Source: Ferribacterium limneticum | GTDB taxonomy: Bacteria > Pseudomonadota > Gammaproteobacteria > Burkholderiales > Rhodocyclaceae | NCBI RefSeq assembly: GCF_020510565.1 | Contig: NZ_CP075189.1 | Span: forward strand, 682,001 to 746,000 | Direction: 5' to 3' | Length of the DNA: 64,000 nucleotides | Shown: positions 34,433 to 44,085 of the stretch, piece by piece | Position numbering within the stretch: position 1 is the stretch's first letter | How the letters are laid out: every line of letters starts with the position of its first letter | The notes under the pieces: model-generated | Databases searched by the model: none | What the model was told of the DNA's origin: nothing | Seen by the model: only the letters and a program-made list of their open reading frames with translations | Translations under genes and position numbers: made by a program

Positions 34433-35146
34433 CTAGGGGAGTTTGCCGACAGCGACCATGCGTGATTTGAGCACAGTGGGGATGACCCAGGTGACGAGAT
34501 CGTCGAAATTATCGGTGGGCGTGTGGGCGATGAAGGTCAGATCGGCATCGGCATTTTCTGCTTCGTCGCCAATTGCGCCGGGTAACTGGGCGCCGCTTGG
34601 CTGAAAGGCGCCGACGCCTCGGCTACCGTGGCTGACGATGACGACAGGGACATCAGACGCAATGACCAGCCCGTTATCCATGACGTTGGCAGTGCCCGCA
34701 TTGTCGGCTGGCACTGCGGTTGCGCTTCCCGTTGAGAGGGTGAAGCTGGCCTGGGCATCGGCCGCCAGGGCCGCTGTAAATTTGGCGCTGACAAAATAGG
34801 TAAAGCGATTTCCCCACGGGTCGGTCTCGGATAAACCCAGCGTCACCCAGGGGACGACACCAAAACGCAAGTCGTCTGCACACGGCGGGGTGCGTGTCCT
34901 TCCTGCTGCAGGATCGGTATTGGGCAGGTTGGCGGGGGCCGGACAAGGGAGGCGTCCGTTCGTCATGGCGTAGCCGATCAGCGCTTCACGAACGGTTTCC
35001 AGCTGCTGCCGGGCTTCCTTGTTCTGGATTTGCTCGCGCTGGCCCGACAGTCCGAACATGAGACCGCCGGCCAGCAGGGCGACGATGACCAGGACGATGG
35101 TCAGTTCGACTAGGGAAAAACCGCCGTGGCGCGCCAAGGAGGTCAT
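34433..35146 (-). CDS. Prepilin-like pseudopilin
   Basis: 237 residues from the Met at 35146 (a Met at 35188 in the same frame is less likely as it would overlap the upstream gene). Leader MTSLARHGG, then FSLVELTIVLVIVALLAGG with Glu5. The C-terminal part has PCPAPANLPNTDP and DPWGNRFTYFV, as in MSHA-type pseudopilins. It follows the large exported protein by 22 bases and closes the minus-strand pilus operon. Confidence 0.82.
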   Translation of the reverse strand: MTSLARHGGFSLVELTIVLVIVALLAGGLMFGLSGQREQIQNKEARQQLETVREALIGYAMTNGRLPCPAPANLPNTDPAAGRTRTPPCADDLRFGVVPWVTLGLSETDPWGNRFTYFVSAKFTAALAADAQASFTLSTGSATAVPADNAGTANVMDNGLVIASDVPVVIVSHGSRGVGAFQPSGAQLPGAIGDEAENADADLTFIAHTPTDNFDDLVTWVIPTVLKSRMVAVGKLP

Positions 35147-35168
35147 GGAGCGACGGAAGGTGGCTGGC

Positions 35169-37445
35169 TCAGTAGGCAAGGCGGTCATTAAACGAGGGGC
35201 TAACGGTCTCAACAACGAAATGGGGCGTTGGCGCCAAGGCGTCGCCATTGCGTGACAGATCGCCATTGCCTTTCTCCAGATAATTCCGGACATCGGAGCT
35301 TGGACGAAGTTGCGAGGATAAAGAGCGACCAGCGCCGATGACAACTGCACGGTAGTTGCCGGCACCATTGACGGTCAGCGTGCCGCTTGGTGGCCGCACT
35401 TGTGCGCTGATCTGGTAGAAAAACAGGGATTTCCAGTTGCCTTGCGTCCACCAGTTGCCTTGGCTGCTGGTAGGTGTCAGAAAGGCGCATTCGGCGCTGG
35501 ACCAGCGGGTCGGGATGGCGGCCTGGGCGAAACCTGTCCGCAAGCTGTCGTCGAGGGCATCGGCCGCAGCGATCAAGGCGTTCAGGCGGTAACGCAGGTT
35601 GTCGATGGCGGCTGCAATCTCCTCGCTACTGGAAGTTGCATTACTCAATACCGCGATGGCGCCACCACTGCCAGCGAGGCTGTTCAGCAATTGGCTGGCC
35701 GCTGTATAGGCTGAACTGTCGCGGTTTTCCAGAGCGACCTGTCCGCCGACGATTCCCTTGCGCGCCTTGCCGGCGAGGTCGGGCGTCAGTTCGATGGCAA
35801 TCGAAATCCAAGCCTGCAGAATATTGATCGTTTTGGCCAGTTCCCGCGCCGCAGTCACCTTGGCAGGCGCTGTATTCTGTGCCGTGGCGAGCAAATTCAT
35901 CGTAGCGATGATCGATTCGAGTGCGACATTGTCTGCTGTGCTGCCAGGTGTTGCTACTGCGCGACTGGCTAGCACGATAGGTTCGATGGACTGGCTGGCG
36001 GTCAGCAAGGCTACTGTGTCCGCTCTGGCTTGGGCGACGGCTTCGCTGGAAAGTTGCTTGCGGGCTGTATTCAGGCTGCTGACTGCCGATGTGGCCAGCG
36101 CATAAGTGCCAGAGATTGCATTATCGATGGCGAGATCAGATGACTGGCTATTCTCCAGCAGACCATTTCTCAATGGGGTAACCGCATCCAGAACCGTTCG
36201 GACCTGCGCGCTGGTCGGCTGAGCGGGAAGCTGAGAAAGTTTGCTCTCGATGTTCTGGTTCAACAGACTCAACTTGCCGACGAATAAGTCGAAGCCGCTG
36301 TCGGCGAGCGCCGTCCGGAATGCGTCGAGTGTGGCCTGGTTGGCCGTGATGGCGGAAGGAATGGTTTGCGACAGCGCGCTGTAGCTCTCCTTGCTGGCGG
36401 TGGCTGTATCGAAAATGCCTTCCAGTTGAACCAGGCTTTGTCCAGCACGGAAGGCAGAATCGTACAGGGCGACGGCGGCCAGGAAAATGCGGTCGTAAAG
36501 TGCCAGGGCGTTGGCCGCTTCGGCCTGCAGTGCCGACAAAGTACTGGTTGTCGGTATCTGTGCCTGCGCGAGGGTTGTTTGCAGTGCGCGCAAACTAAGG
36601 GTCGAGCCTTGCAGTGCCTGCTCCGGATTGCCGGGCTGGGTGTCCGGGAGCATGCCGAATAGTGATCCGATGAAACCGGGGGCATTGGTAATGCGCGTTG
36701 TCGCATTTGCAGTATTGGTCAGCACTTGTTCGGCAATACGGGAAAACGGGGCAGGCCACGGGTAGGTGTTCGTGCTTCGGGAATGCTGCTCGAGGCAGGT
36801 GCGGAGTTCGTTGGCAATGCGCTGCTCGACGGCGGCCATCAATTCCTGGCGGGTGATGGCGATGACGATATCGTTGTCTTCGGAGGTGCTGAGTTCGTTT
36901 GTGCGGTCATGGTTGTAGAAATAGTCGTTGCCGTCGGCATTGCGGGCATCCGGTACGCCGCGGGTGGCGATGATGACGGCGGCGATGTCGTTGCTGTTGC
37001 TGCCGGCCGGAACATCAAGACGAAGCGTGGTTGCTGTTTCGCTGTTGAGAACGGCGGCCGGGTTTTGGCCACCGAAGGCAGGGGAAAGGTGGTAGCGAAA
37101 GTTTCCGCCCTGAGGGTCGGTATTGTCTGGTAGATCGAGCGTTTTCCACGGGAGCAGGCCGCCGTAGCTGGCGCATTCATTGAGGACGAACAGCGGGGAC
37201 ATACCATCGCCGATCTGGTCGGGGCAAAGCAGCCTGCCCGGTCGCGTGGTGTCGTTTACGGCGTGGGCGATGACCGCTTCCTTGGCGCGCACCAGGCGTT
37301 GCATGACGGTATCGCGATCCTGGTTCTGGGTGTCGCCGAGATTGCTGCTGCGATAGAAGGCATAGCCTCCGGCCAGCAGGAGCATGACGAGCAGGGCGAG
37401 GAGTGCAACGCCCCTCTGCGCGGAGGGTGGGGCGCGGCGTTTCAT
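35169..37445 (-). CDS. Large pilus-associated protein of unknown function
   Basis: 758 residues. A PilX-like N-terminus (RGVALLALLVMLLLAGGYAFY, lacking Glu5), a first part that resembles the pseudopilin core (LLCPDQIGDG...CASYGGLLPWKTLDL), then about 400 mostly helical Ala/Ser/Thr-rich residues (about 240-640) and a C-terminal part with a possible disulfide. This combination is unlike any MSHA protein I know. It overlaps the MshK-like gene by four bases, so it is a genuine operon member. Confidence 0.75.
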   Translation of the reverse strand: MKRRAPPSAQRGVALLALLVMLLLAGGYAFYRSSNLGDTQNQDRDTVMQRLVRAKEAVIAHAVNDTTRPGRLLCPDQIGDGMSPLFVLNECASYGGLLPWKTLDLPDNTDPQGGNFRYHLSPAFGGQNPAAVLNSETATTLRLDVPAGSNSNDIAAVIIATRGVPDARNADGNDYFYNHDRTNELSTSEDNDIVIAITRQELMAAVEQRIANELRTCLEQHSRSTNTYPWPAPFSRIAEQVLTNTANATTRITNAPGFIGSLFGMLPDTQPGNPEQALQGSTLSLRALQTTLAQAQIPTTSTLSALQAEAANALALYDRIFLAAVALYDSAFRAGQSLVQLEGIFDTATASKESYSALSQTIPSAITANQATLDAFRTALADSGFDLFVGKLSLLNQNIESKLSQLPAQPTSAQVRTVLDAVTPLRNGLLENSQSSDLAIDNAISGTYALATSAVSSLNTARKQLSSEAVAQARADTVALLTASQSIEPIVLASRAVATPGSTADNVALESIIATMNLLATAQNTAPAKVTAARELAKTINILQAWISIAIELTPDLAGKARKGIVGGQVALENRDSSAYTAASQLLNSLAGSGGAIAVLSNATSSSEEIAAAIDNLRYRLNALIAAADALDDSLRTGFAQAAIPTRWSSAECAFLTPTSSQGNWWTQGNWKSLFFYQISAQVRPPSGTLTVNGAGNYRAVVIGAGRSLSSQLRPSSDVRNYLEKGNGDLSRNGDALAPTPHFVVETVSPSFNDRLAY

Positions 37446-37807
37446 TTTGTGCTGCCGCGTTTTATGTCGATGCGGCCGCTGCCGATCACGCTTTCGCGCT
37501 CGCCGGTGGCCGGGTTGAAGGTGTCGCCGACGGGCACACGTGGCGGCGGTGCGCTCCCGTCCCAGTTGGCTTCGCCGTTGATCCAGCGGATGCTGCGGCC
37601 AGCGCTGCTGCGGACTTCTCCGTTGATGGTCTGGCTGGCTTCGCTATCGGCATTGGGCTGGAAGCCGGGGTTGTGCTGGCGCTGGAGGTCGAGCCTGGCT
37701 CTTTGCTGCGGGTCGAGGAAGAGGCGGCCGAGCGGTGCTTCTTCGGCCTGACCGGGCTGGTTGGCGGAGCAAATCAGCAGGAGAGCGAGGAGGCGAATCC
37801 GGCTCAT
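37442..37807 (-). CDS. MshK/PilP-like small exported protein
   Basis: 121 residues, N-terminal signal peptide (LALLLICSANQPGQA), LGRLFLDPQQRARLDLQRQHN, then a short SH3-like region (INGEVRSSAGRSIRWING) typical of MshK. It would sit in the periplasm with the secretin. Overlaps neighbours by four bases on each side. Confidence 0.75.
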   Translation of the reverse strand: MSRIRLLALLLICSANQPGQAEEAPLGRLFLDPQQRARLDLQRQHNPGFQPNADSEASQTINGEVRSSAGRSIRWINGEANWDGSAPPPRVPVGDTFNPATGERESVIGSGRIDIKRGSTK

Positions 37808-38406
37808 TTTTTGTCACTCGCCGGACGAATGGTCAGCCAATGCATTTCGCACTCGGCCCCGAATTGGGCCATGGCGGCGCGGCCATCGGCCTGGCGCGGC
37901 AAAGGCGAGAGCTTGCAGGCGCGTACGATAACCAGGGCCTTGGCATTTTTCTGAATGCGGGCGAGGAAATTGATCAGGTCTTCTTCATGCAGCAGGCGGA
38001 GTTGCAGGCGCAGCGGGCTGCTGAACCAGGCGTAGCTGGCGTCGCCTGCCTTGTCCAGGCTGGTCTGGGCGCCGAACTCGTAGCTCATGCCCGGGATGCG
38101 TAGCTCGCGCTGCGTTTCGCGGAGCATTTCCATCCAGTCGAGGCGCTTTTCGTCGCCGGTGATGCCGGAATTTTGCAGTTGCTGCAGGAGTTGCGTTCGC
38201 TCGCGGATTTCCTGTTCTTCGGTGCGGACCTGGCGCAGACGTTGTTCGATCTGGTTTTTGGTCGTCATTGCTGCGTTGCGTTCGTGCTCGGCCTTGCCGG
38301 CGTCGAGCTGGCTGCCCCAGACGAGCAGGCTGGCGACGGCGATCATGGCCAGCGCGGCGAGCAGGGGGAGCCAGAGTTTCGGGAGATCGCGGCTGGTCAG
38401 TTTCAT
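37804..38406 (-). CDS. MshJ/PilO-like inner-membrane protein
   Basis: 200 residues. One N-terminal helix (PLLAALAMIAVASLLVW), a coiled-coil (about 45-80, KNQIEQRLRQVRTEEQEIRERTQLL read in part) and a ferredoxin-like end. This is the PilO/GspM-type organisation. Overlaps the MshI and MshK-like genes by four bases. Confidence 0.78.
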   Translation of the reverse strand: MKLTSRDLPKLWLPLLAALAMIAVASLLVWGSQLDAGKAEHERNAAMTTKNQIEQRLRQVRTEEQEIRERTQLLQQLQNSGITGDEKRLDWMEMLRETQRELRIPGMSYEFGAQTSLDKAGDASYAWFSSPLRLQLRLLHEEDLINFLARIQKNAKALVIVRACKLSPLPRQADGRAAMAQFGAECEMHWLTIRPASDKK

Positions 38407-39911
38407 GGCGCGACGTTCCGGACGATTTCGACGGCAAACTGCCGGGGCTGGGTTTCTTCATCGAGCCCGTCGCCGCCGCGCAGGGCCCGTCCTGATTCGA
38501 TGTCGAAGGGGCGTTGCAGTACGTTGATGGTGTTGGCGGGATCGGTGCGCAGGGCGTCGACAAATTGATCGAAGACGGCCAGGGTTTGCCGGGTCGTTGC
38601 CCGCTCCAGATGGATGGAGCCGCGGACGGTGGTGATTTCCGGCTCGCTGCCAGGCACTCCCACGGTCAACCGGAAATTTTGCCCAAATTTCCAATCGATG
38701 CCTTCGAGAACGATGGCCGGCATGCGGTCGAGAACGCGGCTGACCATGCGGTAGCTCGGTGTCGGCTGGCGTTGCTGGGCCAGTAGCTCGCCGTAGCGGC
38801 CGGTCAGGCGGCGCAGCGTGTCGTTGTCCATGCCGAGTTGCGGGAAGGTCGCCGAGATTTCCTGGTAGCGCCGGGTGAAATCGGCTTCGCTGGCCGCCAG
38901 CGCCCGGGCTTCGGCGCGCAGCTCACTGGCCACGTAGGTTTCCTTGGCGGCGAACAGGACGCCGCCGAGCAGGGCGATCAGTCCGGCCGCGAAGAGGCCA
39001 TGGCGGATTTGCGCCAGGCGGAAATGGTGGCGATGTGTTTCGCCGGCAAATTGCTGGGCGGGCGGCGCTGTCGCCAGCAGGTGCAGGAAGAGCAGGTCGC
39101 TGCGGTTGTCGGCGGGCAGCGTGTGCAACTTGAGCTTGTGCGCCGCGACATGGCTGTCGATCAGCGTGAAGTTCAGCTTGCTGTGTTCCGGGCAGGCCTT
39201 TTCGATGGACGGAATGGTCAGCGGATGGGCGACGATGAAAGCGGGCAGGCTTTCGTCGCGCCCGATCAGGCGTTGACCGATCAGGTATTGGTGCAGCTTG
39301 CCAGCTTCGGCGGCAAAGGCGCTGGCGATGCCGGCGATGCTGCTGTCGGTGAGCGGCGCCATGCGCGAAAAATGGGCGTGGCCGTCAACCAGGTAGGTTT
39401 CGCGGATCGAGTGATCCTGCAGGGTGAGCAGCAGGCAGCGGCCGCTGTCCTGGCCGAGCTTTTTGAGCAACTGGCCGCCCAGTTGGGCCACGGTGTAGAT
39501 GCCGGCCAGCGGCACTGCGGCATCGCTGATCCGGCGCAGCCATGGCTCGAAATGGGCCGGGTTGGTCAGGGCGGAGAGCAGCAGCTTTTCGTTCTTGCGC
39601 TGGCTTTTTTCGTAGCCGAGCGAAATAGCCGCGGCGAGTGGCGTGCCGAGAAAATGTTGGCCGATCTTGCGGGTAATCAGCGTTTGCCGGTCGCCGCCCT
39701 GCAGGAAGGGGATGGTTTCCAGCGCATGGCCTTCCTCGGCGACATTGGCCAGTAGCGAGAACTGGCTGCTGCTGTGTTCCCTGAGATATTCGGCGAATTG
39801 CAGCAGGCCGTCCTCGTCGTTGTCGAAAACGCCCTCGGCGCGCAGGCTGCCCTGCTGCCAGGCGTGGGCCGACAGGCGATGGGTGTTGAGATAGAGGAGG
39901 CGGCAGCTCAC
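38403..39911 (-). CDS. MshI-like protein (PilM + PilN fused)
   Basis: 502 residues. The N-terminal 290 residues have the actin-like PilM pattern (LLANVAEEGHALETIPF, LLTLQDHSIRETYLVDG), then a membrane helix (HGLFAAGLIALLGGVLFAA) and a PilN-like domain. The 36-bp repeat is in frame at about 406-418, reading WKFGQNFRLTVGV. GTG start in the four-base overlap with the MshG-like gene. Confidence 0.78.
   Translation of the reverse strand: MSCRLLYLNTHRLSAHAWQQGSLRAEGVFDNDEDGLLQFAEYLREHSSSQFSLLANVAEEGHALETIPFLQGGDRQTLITRKIGQHFLGTPLAAAISLGYEKSQRKNEKLLLSALTNPAHFEPWLRRISDAAVPLAGIYTVAQLGGQLLKKLGQDSGRCLLLTLQDHSIRETYLVDGHAHFSRMAPLTDSSIAGIASAFAAEAGKLHQYLIGQRLIGRDESLPAFIVAHPLTIPSIEKACPEHSKLNFTLIDSHVAAHKLKLHTLPADNRSDLLFLHLLATAPPAQQFAGETHRHHFRLAQIRHGLFAAGLIALLGGVLFAAKETYVASELRAEARALAASEADFTRRYQEISATFPQLGMDNDTLRRLTGRYGELLAQQRQPTPSYRMVSRVLDRMPAIVLEGIDWKFGQNFRLTVGVPGSEPEITTVRGSIHLERATTRQTLAVFDQFVDALRTDPANTINVLQRPFDIESGRALRGGDGLDEETQPRQFAVEIVRNVAP
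38660..38695 (+). repeat. 36-bp dispersed repeat, copy 8 (in mshI-like gene)
   Basis: CCACGGTCAACCGG, then AAATTTTGCCCAAATTTCCAAT. Antisense to the gene, read FRLTV. The base string ACTCCCACGG just before is shared with copy 9. Confidence 0.9.
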
Positions 39912-41107
39912 GTTTTGATCTTGCTGATGACGTCGTAAATGGGGCCGATGACCGACAGCATAATCCAGCCGAGCAGGGCGCCCATGAAAAGCGTCAGCAT
40001 CGGCTCGATGAGCGCCTGCGCCTTGCCGACCGATTCCTTGACGTCGCGGTTGTAAAAATAGCTGACATTGAGCAGCGCCTTGTCCAGTCCGCCCGTGCTT
40101 TCGCCGATGCGCAGCATGCGCACGACGAGCGGCGGAAACATGCCGACATCGTGGAAGGCGCCGGCCACATTCTGACCTTCGCGGATCGACTGCTCGACGC
40201 GCTCAAGCGCCTTGCGCACGACGCGGTTGCCGACGACATGCTGCGTCGTGCGGATCGATTCGAGTACCGGAATGCCCGAGGCGTAGAGCATGGCGAAGGT
40301 GTTGGCGAAACGGGAGAGGATGATTTTTTTCAGGATCGGACCGATCACCGGCAGGCGCAGCTTGATGCCGTCGAGGCGAAAGCGCGCCAGCGGGTTGCTG
40401 CGCAGCACGGCCTGCAAGGCAACGACGGCGATGATCGGCAAGGCGAGAAAAACATACCAGTAGTTGACCAGCAGGTCGGAGATGAAAAACAGCAGCTTGG
40501 TATGCGGCGGCAGTACCTGCCCCATGTTCTTCACGAACAGTTTGAGCTGCGGGACCATGTAGATCATCAGGAAGAACGTGGCGGAGAGCACGATGGTTGC
40601 CACGAAGGCCGGGTACATCAGCAGCTTTTTCGTGTGCGAGGCCAGTTCGTCTTCCCACTTCAGCGATTCGGACAGGCTGGCCAGCACATCCGGCAACTGG
40701 CCGCTCGCCTCGCCGGCACGGATCAGGTTGCAGAACACCTGGCTGAAAATTTCCGGGTGGGCGTTCATCGCCTGCGACAGAGTCTGGCCGCCTTCGATGC
40801 TTTCGATCAGCCCGGCCATCACTTCGCGGAAGCGGGGATGGTCGACCGAGTCGCGCAGGTCGGTGAGCCCTTCAAGGATGGGCACGCCAGCCCGGGTCAG
40901 GTGTTCGAGGTGGAAGCAAAAATTGATCAGTTCCGGCCGCGGCACGCGCTGCGCGCCAAACAGGGCGCGATGTTTGATCGGCGAACCGGTGATCAGATCA
41001 AGATTCATGCGCTTCAGGCGCATTTCGAGGTCGACCAGATTGATCGCATCGAGTCGTCCGTAGGTCATCCGACCTTCCACGCTGACCGCCTTGTAATCGA
41101 ACAACAT
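39908..41107 (-). CDS. mshG: Inner-membrane platform protein, MshG/GspF/PilC family
   Basis: 399 residues. Two T2SSF domains, each with membrane helices (LSATFFLMIYMVPQLKLF and TLFMGALLGWIMLSVIGPIYDV) and motifs RAGEASGQLPDVL and LRIGESTGGLDKALL. Central platform for pilus assembly. Starts seven bases after the ATPase stop. Confidence 0.92.
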   Translation of the reverse strand: MLFDYKAVSVEGRMTYGRLDAINLVDLEMRLKRMNLDLITGSPIKHRALFGAQRVPRPELINFCFHLEHLTRAGVPILEGLTDLRDSVDHPRFREVMAGLIESIEGGQTLSQAMNAHPEIFSQVFCNLIRAGEASGQLPDVLASLSESLKWEDELASHTKKLLMYPAFVATIVLSATFFLMIYMVPQLKLFVKNMGQVLPPHTKLLFFISDLLVNYWYVFLALPIIAVVALQAVLRSNPLARFRLDGIKLRLPVIGPILKKIILSRFANTFAMLYASGIPVLESIRTTQHVVGNRVVRKALERVEQSIREGQNVAGAFHDVGMFPPLVVRMLRIGESTGGLDKALLNVSYFYNRDVKESVGKAQALIEPMLTLFMGALLGWIMLSVIGPIYDVISKIKT

Positions 41108-41114
41108 GGCGCGT

Positions 41115-42821
41115 CTACATCCGGTCGGTCAGGTCGACGACGCGGGCCAGTTCTTCAAGCGAAGTCGTGCCGTTGAGCACGCGATGCATGCCGTCGTCGG
41201 CCAGCGTGGTGAAGCCCTGGAGCAACGCCCGCGAGCGGATTTCGTGGGTGGTCGCGCGGCGGGCGATCAGCTCGTCGATGCCGGCGTCGATGCGCAGCAG
41301 TTCCATGATCGCGATGCGGCCGCGGTAACCCTGGAAATCGCACAATTCGCAACCGGTAGCGCGGAACAGCACCGGCCGCGGCCCTTCGCCAAGGTCGCCA
41401 AGGAGGCGGATCTCATGCGGTTCGGCGTGATACGGTGACTTGCAGTGATCGCACAGGCGGCGAATCAGGCGCTGGGCGATGATGCCGATGATGTTGCCGG
41501 CCATCACGTCGGGCAAAACGCCGATGTCGAGCAGGCGCGGCACGGCGCCGATGGCCGAATTGGTGTGCAGGGTGGTGTACACCTGGTGGCCGGTCATGGC
41601 GGCGCGGAAGGCCATTTCGGCCGTTTCCGCATCGCGCACCTCGCCGACCAGGATGACGTCCGGGTCCTGGCGCATCATGGAGCGGATGCCGTTGGCGAAA
41701 TCGAGTTTGGCTGTTTCCGAGACCGAGGTCTGGCGCACCATCGCCATCGGGTATTCGACCGGGTCTTCGAGGGTCATGATGTGAATGCCCTCGGAATTGA
41801 TGTGATTGAGCACCGAATAGAGCGTCGTCGTCTTGCCGCTGCCGGTCGGGCCAGTGACGAGGATGATGCCTTCCGGCCGCGAAATCATGAGTTTGAGCTG
41901 GTGCAGGTGCTCCTCGGCCAGACCGAGATTTTCCAGCGGGACAATGCCTTTTTGCCGGTCGAGAATGCGCAGGACAATGTTTTCGCCATGGATGGTCGGC
42001 TGGCTGGCAACCCGGAAATCGATGGGGCGGCCAGAAACGGTGAGGCTGATCCGTCCATCCTGCGGCGCCCGCATTTCGGCGATATTCATGCCGGAAAGCA
42101 CCTTGATGCGCACCGTCATGGCCGGCCAGTAGGACTTATGCAGGGCGCGAATCTGGCGCAGCATGCCGTCGATGCGGTAACGGATGCGCAGGAAATTGGC
42201 TTCCGGTTCGAAGTGGATGTCCGACGCCTCGCGCTTGACCGCGTCGGTGAGGATCGAATCGATCAGGCGAACGACCGGCTGGCTGTACTCGTCATCGGTG
42301 GCGGACAGGCTCTGCCAGTCGATTTCGCCGGTTTCGATCTCGTGCAGGATGCCGTCTATCGACAGCTCGTGGCCGTAATACTGGTCGATGGCGTGGTCGA
42401 TTTCCGATTCGCCGCCGAGCAGGGTTTCAATTTCGGTGCCTTCTTCGAGTTGACCGCGCACCCGGTCGAGACCAACGATGTCGTTGATGTCCGAAATGGC
42501 CAGCGTCAGGCGGCGGTTCGGGCGGTCGTAGTCGAGCGGCAGCAGGTGGTGGCGTTTGGCCATGTCGCGCGGCACCAGCTTGAGCGCCTGCGGGTCGACG
42601 ACAGCGTGCGAGAGGTCGATGCTCTGCTTGCCGAGATTTTCAGAGAGCGCCTGGCGCAGCGTGGCCTCGGTGACGAAGCCGAGCGAAACCAGCAGCTTGC
42701 CGATCGGCTGGTTCTGCTTCATTTGCTCGAGCAGCGCGATACGCAGCTGATCTTCCGACAGGATGCCTTCGGAAATCAGGATCTGGCCGAGTGGCCGGCG
42801 CTGGAGGGCGGAAGTGCTCAT
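41115..42821 (-). CDS. mshE: Assembly ATPase, MshE/GspE/PilB family
   Basis: 568 residues from ATG 42821, seven bases after the TPR gene stop. N-terminal GspE domain (LGQILISEGILSEDQLRIALLEQM), then Walker A TGPTGSGKTTTLYS, Asp box, Walker B DPDVILVGEVRDAET, His box, and a CDHC...CELC zinc motif. Powers pilus extension. Upstream Met (43010) adds only shadow sequence. Confidence 0.93.
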   Translation of the reverse strand: MSTSALQRRPLGQILISEGILSEDQLRIALLEQMKQNQPIGKLLVSLGFVTEATLRQALSENLGKQSIDLSHAVVDPQALKLVPRDMAKRHHLLPLDYDRPNRRLTLAISDINDIVGLDRVRGQLEEGTEIETLLGGESEIDHAIDQYYGHELSIDGILHEIETGEIDWQSLSATDDEYSQPVVRLIDSILTDAVKREASDIHFEPEANFLRIRYRIDGMLRQIRALHKSYWPAMTVRIKVLSGMNIAEMRAPQDGRISLTVSGRPIDFRVASQPTIHGENIVLRILDRQKGIVPLENLGLAEEHLHQLKLMISRPEGIILVTGPTGSGKTTTLYSVLNHINSEGIHIMTLEDPVEYPMAMVRQTSVSETAKLDFANGIRSMMRQDPDVILVGEVRDAETAEMAFRAAMTGHQVYTTLHTNSAIGAVPRLLDIGVLPDVMAGNIIGIIAQRLIRRLCDHCKSPYHAEPHEIRLLGDLGEGPRPVLFRATGCELCDFQGYRGRIAIMELLRIDAGIDELIARRATTHEIRSRALLQGFTTLADDGMHRVLNGTTSLEELARVVDLTDRM

Positions 42822-42828
42822 GGTGCGG

Positions 42829-44076
42829 TCAGCGTTGCAGCCCGGGTTGCAACTCGCCCAGACGTTGCTCGACCTTGTCGTGCGCGAAGCCGGCCGGGCG
42901 TTTGGCCGACGCTTCCAAGGCCAGCCGGTAATGCTGGGCGGCGAGGCGCGATTGGCGCAGGTGATCGAGGCTGACCGCCAGATTGAACAGGTAGTCAGGG
43001 TTGTCGCCATCGGCCGCCACGGCGTTGAAATAGACCTGCTGGGCCTCGGCCCAGCGGGCCTGGCGAGAATACAGATTACCGAGGGCGAAATTGAGCGGCG
43101 CCGATTCGGGCTGGCTGGAGAGCAGCGACTTCAAGCGGCTTTCTGCTGTGGTCGGATCGGCGTTGACCGACAGGTTGTTGAGGACGGCCGCCTGGGTTGC
43201 CGGATCGCTCGGGTTGGCGACCAGCGCCCGCTGGCGCAAACCATCGGCGTCCGCAGCACGCCCCTGGCGATGGGCGATGGCGGCCAGGGCGAGCAGGGCG
43301 TCGGTGTTGTTCGGATCGCGTTGCAGCGCCTGTTCGAACTCCCGGCGCGACAGTTCCGTCTCGCCGCGTTGCAGGCTGGCGTGACCGCGAGCGAGGTTGG
43401 CGTCAGGCTCCGGCTGGGTTCGCGTCAGGCGAATCTGGGGGGCGGCCTCGTCTTCGGGCGCCGGCATCGGGGCCGGGCGCGCCTCCCGACGCGGGAAAAG
43501 CGGTGGCGCGGCCGGTTCGGGGGGGACTCCCACGGTCGACCGGAAAAAAGGGGCAAAATCAGAAGACGGGGCGGGTTGCACTGCCGGCGCCGCCCGGGGG
43601 GGCGAGGGCTGGGCTGGCTGCGTCATCGCCGCCGGTGTGCCGGCGGCCAACGATCCGCGGTTCATTGCATTCATCTGATACCAGACATAGCCGCCGATGG
43701 CGATGCCGGCAACGCCGAGCGTGCCCAAGGCCAGCCAGAGCGGCAGCCGTGAAGGCGTCGCGGCGGGCTGCTTGGCGGCAAAGGCATTGCGCACAGCCTC
43801 GCGCTGTTCGGCCGGCCTGGCTTGCGGCGTCTCACTGGCTTGGGGAGCGGCCGGGCGGGGCTGGGGAAGCGCTGAACTGGCCAGTTCAGCGTCGACTGCC
43901 GCAAGGTGCGAGGCAAGGTCCGGCAGCGGATTGGCAGTGCCTCTGGCCGGTTCCGATCCAATCGGTTCCAGGCTGAGCAGGTCGCTGGCCGTTGGCAACA
44001 TCCCGTCCTGCGAGTTGCGGGCCGATTCCTGCTTGGCATTTTCCGCCCGTCGCAGGGCATCCATCAGCAGGCTCAT
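42829..44076 (-). CDS. MshN-like TPR protein
   Basis: 415 residues starting MSLLMDALRRAENAKQ, the conserved start of this family. One membrane helix (about 115-133, PLWLALGTLGVAGIAIGGYVW), a Pro/Ala-rich linker and C-terminal TPR repeats (about 240-400). The 36-bp repeat lies in the linker (171-183, DFAPFFRSTVGVPPE). It lies nine bases after the mshL gene. TPR proteins here likely contact the secretin and ATPase. Confidence 0.82.
   Translation of the reverse strand: MSLLMDALRRAENAKQESARNSQDGMLPTASDLLSLEPIGSEPARGTANPLPDLASHLAAVDAELASSALPQPRPAAPQASETPQARPAEQREAVRNAFAAKQPAATPSRLPLWLALGTLGVAGIAIGGYVWYQMNAMNRGSLAAGTPAAMTQPAQPSPPRAAPAVQPAPSSDFAPFFRSTVGVPPEPAAPPLFPRREARPAPMPAPEDEAAPQIRLTRTQPEPDANLARGHASLQRGETELSRREFEQALQRDPNNTDALLALAAIAHRQGRAADADGLRQRALVANPSDPATQAAVLNNLSVNADPTTAESRLKSLLSSQPESAPLNFALGNLYSRQARWAEAQQVYFNAVAADGDNPDYLFNLAVSLDHLRQSRLAAQHYRLALEASAKRPAGFAHDKVEQRLGELQPGLQR
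43530..43565 (+). repeat. 36-bp dispersed repeat, copy 9 (in mshN-like gene)
   Basis: CCACGGTCGACCGGAAAAAA, then GGGGCAAAATC. One base differs from the common head (A to G). Read FRSTV by the gene. Confidence 0.85.
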
Positions 44077-44085
44077 GCGCGGCCC

